A stretch of DNA of 64,000 nucleotides from Nephrocerus scutellatus (taxonomy: Eukaryota > Arthropoda > Insecta > Diptera > Pipunculidae): positions 91,508,833-91,572,832 of the forward strand of contig OX352761.1 of assembly GCA_947095585.1 (NCBI GenBank), read 5' to 3'. Each line of letters opens with the position of its first letter. Position 1 is the stretch's first letter. The notes beneath the pieces were generated by a model. That model did no database searches. It was given only the letters and a program-made list of their open reading frames with translations, and was not told the DNA's origin. Of the stretch, positions 56,560-64,000 are shown piece after piece. Made by a program: the position numbers and the translations under genes.

Positions 56560-57610
56560 AAAAAGAAAGATATAAAATTTTGGGTTCTACACAAAAAAGG
56601 TTTTAAGGCAAATCTATGTTGATTAGAATTAAAACAAGTGTTGCTGACAGAAGAATCTGGAACTAGAAAACTGGTTTCTGAAGAGAATCTATCGTAGAAA
56701 AATTTGTAGAAAACAGTTAAAGCTCCCACATTTCGTCTGTGCTCCAAAGAATAAAGATATGAAGTAATGGTTTCATCTCTTATCATATGAACAACTCTAT
56801 TCTGAATTTTATCAATATTTAAAATTTTGGGTTCTACACAAAAAAGGTTTTAAGGCAAATCTATGTTGATTAGAATTAAAACAAGTGTTGCTGACAGAAG
56901 AATCTGGAACTAGAAAACTGGTTTCTGAAGAGAATCTATCGTAGAAAAATTTGTAGAAAACAGTTAAAGCTCCCACATTTCGTCTGTGCTTCAAAGAATA
57001 AAGATATGAAGTAATGGTTTCATCTCTTATCATATGAACAACTCTATTCTGAATTTTATCAAGATAATTCAAATGCGATTTTGGCGCTCCAACACATACA
57101 TATGAATTATATGAATTATAAAATTGGTCAAACATAAGTCTTGTATAACCTTAATACTTCAGAGGGGGTCAAGTTGAAGATACAACGTCTTATGATGCCC
57201 AAACATTGGCTCGCTCTTTTTGAAATTTCATAAATATCTTCTTTCTAAGAAAGTTCACTTGAAACATTCATACCTAACATCTTAAGTGAATCAGATCTTG
57301 CAATAGGGGCACTATTAAATACTAGTGGCATGTAAGGTTGAACTGCCATCTGAGAAAAAAGCTAAGCCTCGAATTTATTCGGATTAAACTCCACTATAAT
57401 AGATCTGCCCCAATCAAGAATGACTTGAATATTCTACAACATATCCGTAATCATTAAATCTCGCTAACCATTCAAGCGAGAATTGCATTTCCAATAGCGT
57501 TGTATCATCTGCAAACGAATGTATATATCATTGGTTGTATAAGACTATAGGTCGTTGATATATATCAAGAAGAGCATAGGCGACATGGATGAGGTTCAAT
57601 ACAACTTTAA
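56560..57610 (-). pseudogene. Jockey/CR1-type RT C-terminal fragment with a tandem duplication
   Basis: On the minus strand, FVCRCYNAIGNAILA-like decayed sequence (a FADDTTLLEMQFSLEWL frame around 57500-57530) contains an ADD catalytic box. The thumb region VCVGAPKSHLNYLDKIQNRV, then RDETITSYLYSLKHRRNVGA and LTVFYKFFYDRFSSE, runs to about 56820. The same C-terminal block is repeated at 56574-56820. It is related to but distinct from the fragment at 22730-23555. Stops break the frame between the two parts. Confidence 0.82.
56574..57063. repeat. 247-bp near-identical tandem duplication in the RT fragment
   Basis: AAAATTTTGGGTTCTACAC starts at 56574 and at 56821. Over about 243 bp I found one difference (CTGTGCTCC versus CTGTGCTTC). 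This duplicates the RT C-terminus. Confidence 0.92.
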
Positions 57611-58039
57611 TTTTACTGTTCCATTAATAATCCCCAATTCATGCAATGAGAGATGAGTGTAAGTTGAGCGCACGACAATCATGCCTTAGAAATATCCAAG
57701 GATACAACGGCAATTGTAAGAGTCCATAGCAGCATCGAACCAGAGCGCACGGTTGCTTAGAGCCAAAAAAGCGGACTTTAATTGACGAGTTTTCCTCATA
57801 GGCTCCATTTAAGAGAAAGTAAATCGATTCGTTTTCATACTTAATATCTTTGAATTATGTTTGACATGGAAATTCAGTATAATGTTTTGCTCAATTTAAA
57901 TTTTTTAAGCAAAGGACTTAATTTATTTTGCTGTTAATAACATTAGCTTAGAGGTTCAAAATTCAAATCACAGAAAAAATCAAAAAGTTTGTTCATGATC
58001 CAACCTCTAGTGAATGTCTGACAAAATTTTGAGGGTAAT
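57611..58039. other. AT-rich DNA with a tiny RTE fragment near 57720-57790
   Basis: The words CATAGCAGCATCGAACCAGA and CGCACGGTTGCTTAGAGCCA match the RTE segment at 27290-27340. The remainder holds nothing that I recognise. Confidence 0.5.
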
Positions 58040-58212
58040 GTGTCATGGAAAGCTTCTCAATTCACCTTTCTGAAATAGATATAAACTGTAGGACCATTCC
58101 AATTGCGTGCAAACACCATAAAAACATTAATGGTGGCAAGAAACGAGGACCTGCTAGACCACAACGGTCTGTTGCGCCAAATATTATTTTTAATATTATA
58201 ATTATAATTGTA
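58040..58212 (+). repeat. tRNA-derived SINE, degenerate 3' fragment
   Basis: TGTCATGGAAAGCTTCTCAA, GTAGGACCATTCCAATTGCG and ACCACAACGGTCTGTTGCGC followed by CAAATATTATT align with the body and tail of the SINE. Head missing; more diverged than the other copies. Confidence 0.75.
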
Positions 58213-58565
58213 AAATTAAAATACAAATCATTCAGAAAAGCAAGGAGGAAAAGTGCAAAGCCGAACCGTTTAGCTGCCAGCTGCGTAATTCAATTTGTGT
58301 TCGTTAGCCATCCAAAGATAGCAACTTCCGTAATTTTACAAAAACGAGAAGGGAAAATGTGTGCTTTGCACCTTCCATAGGAAGAACAAAAAAGTTTATT
58401 TTAAATACAGTCGTAATTTCTTGATATCATATTGAATGAAGATAGAGATAGGCATCTTAGGTTATCATGTTATACTAATATCTAAGGAAAGCAACCTAGA
58501 AAATCAGTTAAACGGATATCAATATATCAGGTTTTCACTTGAGTAGTCACTTCTGAACTGAACGA

Positions 58566-58810
58566 CATGTTGGATCAACAAAGCCAAAAGCTGAAACAAA
58601 AACTAGATCAGCAAAGTTAAAAGCTGAAGCAAGAGTTGAATTTCAAATTTTATCAACAAAACCTAAAACTAGAAACGCTAAGAGCTAAGGTGGACAAAGT
58701 TTAAGAAAATGTGAAATTGCTCTAACAGTCGTCTGAGAGACACGAAAGGATGGGTGATTGAGATAGAAGGGAGAATTTGAAAATCCTTTCACCGAAGAGA
58801 AAAATTAGGA
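58566..58810 (+). pseudogene. Gypsy-like gag coiled-coil fragment
   Basis: The frame reads MLDQQSQKLKQKLDQQS, stop, KLKQELNFKFYQQNLKLETL and RAKVDKV before further stops. It is a glutamine/lysine-rich coiled coil related to the minus-strand frame at 62154-62589 (shared DQQSQ-LK and YQQ-like units). It is read as the N-terminal region of an LTR-retrotransposon gag because an RT of Gypsy type lies next to the second copy. The continuation is decayed. Confidence 0.6.
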
Positions 58811-59099
58811 GAGAGCGGAAGAACTAAATTATTTTTTATTTCTCGCCCTAGGCAAGGTTACAGTCAATTTCAAATGCAACTGTATGCAAAATACAGATTA
58901 ATAAAAAGCTAGCGCGGCAAACGTATTGCAGAACTCCGAGTCAACATACAGAGAAAACAATAAATTAAGTATTTAAATAAGCGTTGGAGAACGACACAGC
59001 TAAAGTATAAAATATTTAGATTGCAAAAGGTGTAAACCGAGGAAATCGTATGAAAAGAATCCTTCATTGAATATTAGATATACAAATAGATGCCTTCGA

Positions 59100-59390
59100 A
59101 ACAACAAAAAACATAGATCCGATTCTTGATCAAGAGATTTTAGGTTCTACAAACATGGAAATTATATACGGAAGGAATTGCAAAGAACCAAGAACAAAAC
59201 ACATGAGAAGACATCTGTGGAGCAGATAGCCGCACCACATATGAATGTGGCAAAGCTGGAGACCAGAAAAACCAAATTACACCGTAGCCTTGCGGGGCAA
59301 AAGTTTGTGAAGGGGGAAGAATGCCAAAGGATTACTGTGACCCTTGCCAAACTTGGAATTGACACAACAGCTTCGTTGTTAGTAACTTAA
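59100..59390 (+). pseudogene. Gag zinc-knuckle remnant
   Basis: One frame contains FYKHGNYIRKEL (a cysteine-lost relative of CYxCGxxGHxxRxC) and a second frame has YECGKAGDQK (another CCHC-like knuckle). Both lie downstream of the gag coiled coil at 58566 on the same strand, as expected of gag nucleocapsid. Key cysteines are partly lost. Tentative. Confidence 0.4.
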
Positions 59391-61469
59391 TAAACGGAAA
59401 AACTCTCTCATTTAAAAAGATTATGTCAACAGAACAGTTTTCTCTTTCAATTAATTTTTTCTCCTGTTCCTTGTTTTTAAAAGCCAAAAAGTTCTACATT
59501 TTTAATTTTTAGGTTGTTTAACTTTTACGAATTTTTAAAGATATATTTACATAATCTATAAGCATTATGTATACCAACACATTTTCGCAGCATATTTAAC
59601 ATATTGTTGAGAGTATTTATTGTTTTCACGAGGTTATCGCAAGCAATGCTGTTGCTGCTGTAGCATTATGGCCTGTTAGGCAACGATGTACACAATTTTC
59701 GTGGGTCTTCGCGATTCTGCATGCTAATATAATTTTGCTTGTAGCAGTTCTTATTCTATTCTGTCTTCTTCCATGGAATTCTTAATTTCGAAGAAATAAC
59801 TCACTTAAACTTAAAATGTCTTAATATCCCGAACATATTGGATGACACCACCAGCCAAAGATAAAGTTCGCAATCACCAAAGTTCGTACAAATTGCGTGT
59901 GCGTTTAAAATTGCACTGACATATCAAAAATAACGATAAAGGAGTCGGAAAATCATCATCACCCAATCGATCTGCCTCAGCAGTTTGCTTATGTACAAAA
60001 GTTAATGGATTCTCCAGTGGTGTATTTTGTGAAATGCTATATCTTATCTGTTCCAACTTGTTAATAATTGTCATCATATACTTGTTTATTCATATTCGGA
60101 CAACTGACTTCTTGTATAGGCTATAAGTGCTCGAGTTAAAACAACGTTAAATATAGGTACGAAAATGGCAAGTCGTCGGTCAGATCTGGTAAAATCCAAG
60201 AGCCTACAATCAAGTAGTCGGAATACATTTAGTTTTAGCACGTCGTTGGTACAAAAGGTTCAGCTGAATACTAACGATGATTTTGATTTTTCCCACCGAA
60301 ATTTGTTGTTAATACCCTCCACGCATTTTATGTGTATTCACATACGATTTGTGGCAGCTCATTGTTACAAACTCACATGAATACAGTAGCCTTAAAAAAC
60401 TCAGTGGTTTGATAGTAGATTGATCAGATCAAGAACATATCAACCTTTCAAATTTTAATGGAAAACTATTTACAAAATCTGTCCCAAATTATTAAGCTTA
60501 TAGCGCCGCCTATGGTGGAATAACGAATATATTTCGATGGAAGAAATACGAAGAAGCATTCTTTATGGTTATTTTTATATTATTTAAATAAGATTCATAC
60601 TACTCATATCATACCAATGTAAAGTTTGGATGTAGTTAAAACTATTCGTTCGCAGTACAAACGTAGTTAAATTTGATAAATAAATTGATGTCGATGAAAA
60701 GTTTATGTACTTCAAATAGATATGAAGAAATGAAAATTTAACGTATTGACATAAAAATATGTTCTTCACAGCGAAAAGTGGAAAACAACACATTCATAAA
60801 AGTTCGTGCACAAGAGCTTCACTGTTCGTATTTCAATTCTTTTGTTGTATCAGCAATGGCATTAAGGGTGATCTCAGCTCCTCTTGTCACTTAACAATCC
60901 TGTTCAGCAAGAACAATTCATGATTCATCTGAGTAAGGAGAAAAAATAGGACATCCGTCTACACACACGAAATAGTACCGACAAAATTTCGAACGAAATA
61001 AACAGAGAAAATAGCGCAAACGCATTTTTAAGGCTGAAGCATCACAAGAGACCTCCATTGTTATCTGAAGAGGTTATCATTCATAGCAAAAGAGTAGTGA
61101 ATTCCATAGCACAATGTACCCAAAATACCAACGAACTGGATGCCTGCGTGTGGTGAAAGCGATAGCAACTCTATTGGATTGCCTTTTAAATTAGCATTTA
61201 ATTGAAAGTTCTTTTTTCTATGCTACGAAGAAGAAGAAGAATTGGAAATTCATTTCAGCATTTTATATGAAGGTTTCTTCGAATTTTCCTTATATTACAT
61301 ATTTATATTTTCTTTTATGTCGTTAAAACCATTCAGTTCTCGGAAATATCGAATTTAATTCTACAGATAAAGCAGAAGAAAGCGTATAAAAAATCGTTTG
61401 ATAGAATATTAGGCCTAATTAATTATGATACGAAAATAATTTGGAAGCTGATCGATCATAGGACTATGT
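59391..61469. other. AT-rich DNA, nothing recognised
   Basis: A CTF/CTCF-like TAGCGCCGCCTATG occurs at 60501-60514. Frames at 59874-60077, 60165-60380 and 60584-60793 have no known domain. The stretch between 61020 and 61190 might be part of the neighbouring Gypsy remnant, but no motif supports it. Confidence 0.45.
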
Positions 61470-62065
61470 CTAGACAAATATTGTGGGACGAATGTAGGAG
61501 CTTAATTATTCTATCAAAAGAATAAGATAAAATCATAAATGAATGAGCCCAGTGTTTTTTCATTAAGACGTTAAAGGCTTCGATAATAGGAGATAATGCC
61601 CAGAAAACTCCGCAGCTCATGCAAATTCCTTTATACTGGCCATTTACTAACAGCTTCCAACTTCCTTGGATCCGTGCGTACTCTTTGACTCGATACAACA
61701 TGGCCCAAATAATTCACTTCGTTTTTGAAAATGCTACATTTTGCCGGACTCAACTTAAATCCTGCAGCTTTAATGGTTTCCAAAACTTGTTAAGGATTGT
61801 TTACGTGCGATTGAATGTGCGTCACAAAACAATGATGTCATCCTAATCGACCAGAAATGTTTCCCAGCTAAGTTCTCGCAAAACATGTTACATCGACCGG
61901 CTCGACAAACGGCATTACAAAATATGTATACGCCGTTTCCCACAGTAAATGCTGTCTTATCCTTGTCGATGTTATGAATTCTTACCCGTCAGTATCTGCT
62001 TTATAGATTCAATGTACTGAAGATTCTGGCTCCCGATAAGGTGTCCAACGTATCATCTACACGTG
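61470..62065 (-). pseudogene. Gypsy-type LTR retrotransposon RT fragment
   Basis: Across frames on the minus strand: VDDTLDTLSGARIFSTLNL (62060-61990), DKDKTAFTVGNGVYIF (about 61960-61915), a VMPF-like stretch, LGNISGR with a decayed LDD-V-F box (about 61860-61830), AAGFKLSPAKC with IFKNEVNYLGHVVSS-like sequence (61780-61695), and VRTDPRKLEAVSKWP-like sequence (61690-61640). This is the order seen in Ty3/Gypsy RT (IDDxLDxLSGAKxFSxLDL, KTAFTT, YLDDIIVF, GHxVSxxGI). Stops and several frameshifts make it a pseudogene. It lies downstream of a gag-like frame on the same strand with a large internal deletion between them. Confidence 0.85.
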
Positions 62066-62153
62066 ACAAAAGATAGCTTCAAAACTGGTTACTTAAAGAT
62101 TCGGAAAAACTCTATATTACTTCTTTGTTGGGTATTTTCTCTGAATAACGGCT

Positions 62154-62589
62154 TCACCTCTTCTTGAAATGTTGCTTGAATTTATTTATTTCACCCTTAT
62201 TTTTCGAACTCCGTGCATTTCTCCTTATAGCGTTTCTTGAATTTCGTTCATTTAGTTTTTCTTGGATAAAATCTAGCTTTTGATTTTGTTGTTCAAACTC
62301 CTTCTTTAGATTTTGAGTTTGCTGACTAAATTCCTGTTTTTGTTGATAGAATTTGTAATTTGACTGTTTATTTTGTTTATCAAACTTATCGCTAAGCTTA
62401 GAATTCAATTCCTGCTTCAGTTCTTGGCTTTGTTGCAATAATTGTTGATTTTGTCGATCCAGTTCTTTCTTCAGACCTTGACTTTGTTGATCCAACTTGT
62501 CACTTAATTTGAAATTCAATTTTTTTTATCTCTTGACTTGACTTGCTTAAACCCCGCCTTTCAAGCTCTTCTTTTAGCTCACCTTCCAT
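62154..62589 (-). pseudogene. Gypsy-like gag with long Q/K coiled coil
   Basis: An ATG at 62589 opens MEGELKEELERRGLSKSSQE, shifts frame at the A-run near 62521-62527, and continues FKLSDKLDQQSQGLKKELDR, QNQQLLQQSQELKQELNSKL, YQQKQEFSQQTQNLKKEFEQ and ends with a basic segment RRNARSSKNKGEINKF before the stop at 62154. Heptad-like QQ-x-LK/E repeats predict a coiled coil. Such N-terminal coiled coils occur in gag proteins of insect Gypsy elements. The family is inferred from the adjacent RT. Protease and most of gag are missing. Confidence 0.6.
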
Positions 62590-63204
62590 TTAATTATTAA
62601 TTATGTTGCTAAATGAAGACTTTCGAGCTTGTAGTTGATTTTGCAAATAAGAACACAATACAAGTTAAATAATTCACAAATTACAGTCGGGATCACTTCC
62701 AAATAATAACTAACTTAATTTCGAAAAACATTGTGCTATATAGTAAATCTAAAATTTTGGGAAGGTTTGCGGATTTAACGGTTGGCGCGCCGGGCGCGCG
62801 TCCGGAGCCCCGACTTCTGAAAGGACCCCGCAAGGCTCCAACTTTACACTTTTTTCCAATTGAATTCAGTTCAGCTGCATGGACACGCGCGGTTTTGCTT
62901 ATTTTCGCTGGAATATAAAAATTTATATTTGTTCCTTGTACTTATGAAAGAAATCAACCTAATTTCGTTTACAATATTTCATTACATCAGGAACAACCAG
63001 TTTCGTTTCCACGGTGTTGCACATTGCACTGTATGAAGCAAAACCAGTGGCATGATTACCGCACGGAGATAATTGGCGATCAATGAAATTTACATAGGAA
63101 TACAATAACAGTTCTACCGCCAGGCCATAATGAGAGTAGAACATCTTCGAGAAAAGAAAATTATTTTACTACTTTGTAGTAAAGGTGGCAGTTGCAAAAA
63201 TACA
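62590..63204. other. Upstream of the gag fossil: GC-rich patch, no feature assigned
   Basis: A GC-rich patch at 62780-62850 (GGCGCGCCGGGCGCGCG, an imperfect palindrome) stands out against AT-rich flanks. In gag orientation this would be 5' LTR/leader territory, but no TATA/AATAAA module or primer-binding site is convincing. Confidence 0.35.
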
Positions 63205-64000
63205 GAAACCAAGGTAACAAGCCCCCGACATTTGGACCCGATTACCTCCAAATTTCAATAGGAAGTGTTATCATCGGAGATACACATGTGTTGAAAATTT
63301 TAAGAAAATCGTGCTAATTTTAAAAAATATGTATGGGCCCCATCGGGCCTCAGGCCCTGTTTATTTCAAAAATTTACATATGTGCTTAAAAGTTAAAGAA
63401 AATCGGGCTAATTTTTAAAAAAATTATATGGGCACCACTCGGGCCTCAGGGCACGATCACTCCAAAAATTTTGTAAACAGTTTTGTCCATCGGAGATACA
63501 CATGGTTTAAAATTTGAAGCATTTGGGCCAGTTTTTAATATTTTTATAGACATCTGAGCCCGCTCACTCCAAAAAATTTTAAAATAAATTTTTGTCCATC
63601 GGGGATACAGATGCGTTTAAAAATTGAAGAAAATCTGGCTTATTTTTAAAAAAATTATTTGGGCACCCCCTGGGTCCCAGGGCCCGTTCACTACAAAAAT
63701 TTTACAAAAGATTTTGTCCATCGGCGATACAAATTTGTTTAAAATGTGAAGAAAATCGGGTTAAGTTTTTTAAAAAATTTGTTGGGGCCCCATGACCCTC
63801 CAAACCCTGTCTCCAAAATTTTTGCAAAAAGTGTTGCCCATCGGAGATACACACGTATATAAAATTTTTAAAAAATCGGGTTAATTTTTTTTAAAAAAAA
63901 TTTTAGGTCCAATGACCCTGGGGCCCGGGGTCTCCAAATTTTTTGCAAAAAGTGTTGCCCATCGGAGATACACACGTATATAAAATTTAAAAAAATCGGT
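63205..64000 (-). mobile_element. Minisatellite Helitron-like array, continuing past the window end
   Basis: Reverse-oriented family monomers, about seven, spaced about 115 bp: CATCGGAGATACACATGTGT, AAAATCGGG, GGGCCCCATCGGGCCTCAGG, and CAAAAAGTGTTGCCCATCGG. The last two units near 63820-63990 are close copies of each other and resemble the array at 49,500. Neither head nor tail is in the window. Confidence 0.75.

Overview
This window looks like repeat-rich intergenic or heterochromatin-like DNA from a fly (Diptera). The clues are the AT-rich base composition, two rosa-type (DD41D) mariner transposases of the kind described from tephritid fruit flies, RTE, Jockey/CR1-type and Gypsy remnants, a tRNA-derived SINE and Helitron-like elements. 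A tephritid or close relative is my best guess, but it is an inference. I see no convincing host gene, functional tRNA/rRNA gene, CRISPR array or operon. Almost every recognisable reading frame belongs to a broken transposable element.

Layout. 1-9.9 kb: a 5'-truncated RTE copy (1161-2456, perfect 13-bp target duplication), a CCCCAAAAGA-type simple repeat (4.0-4.5 kb), a fossil mariner split by a SINE piece (4.8-5.6 kb), and Helitron-like ends (6.0-6.45 kb). 9.9-12.4 kb: an RTE copy with both ends present. 14.6-16.8 kb: a Jockey/CR1-type endonuclease/RT remnant cut by a minisatellite-bearing element. 17-18.3 kb: an RTE fossil, a duplicated motif block and a short Helitron-like element with both ends. 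19.2-21.75 kb: a promoter- or LTR-like module followed by a 95-bp tandem array, into which a mariner has jumped, and a 35-bp tandem array. 22-28 kb: a pile of minus-strand non-LTR fragments with nested SINE and RTE insertions. 28-32.5 kb: mostly unrecognised AT-rich DNA. 32.5-37.2 kb: a SINE split by a retrotransposon fragment, and a minus-strand RT pseudogene. 41.7-43.9 kb: a duplicated RTE tail and a nearly intact rosa-type mariner. 44.4-52.4 kb: several minisatellite-bearing elements interleaved with Jockey/CR1 fragments. 54-57.6 kb: an RTE fossil with a nested retrotransposon tail, and a duplicated RT fragment. 58-62.6 kb: SINE and Gypsy gag/RT remnants. 63.2-64 kb: another minisatellite array running off the end.

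The insertion order can be read in several places from target duplications, empty sites and interrupted repeats. The most distinctive item is a dispersed family of Helitron-like elements carrying ~115-bp GC-island minisatellites. One of its arrays has grown a 229-bp higher-order repeat. The most nearly functional gene is the minus-strand mariner transposase at 42.7-43.75 kb, which is broken by a single in-frame stop.
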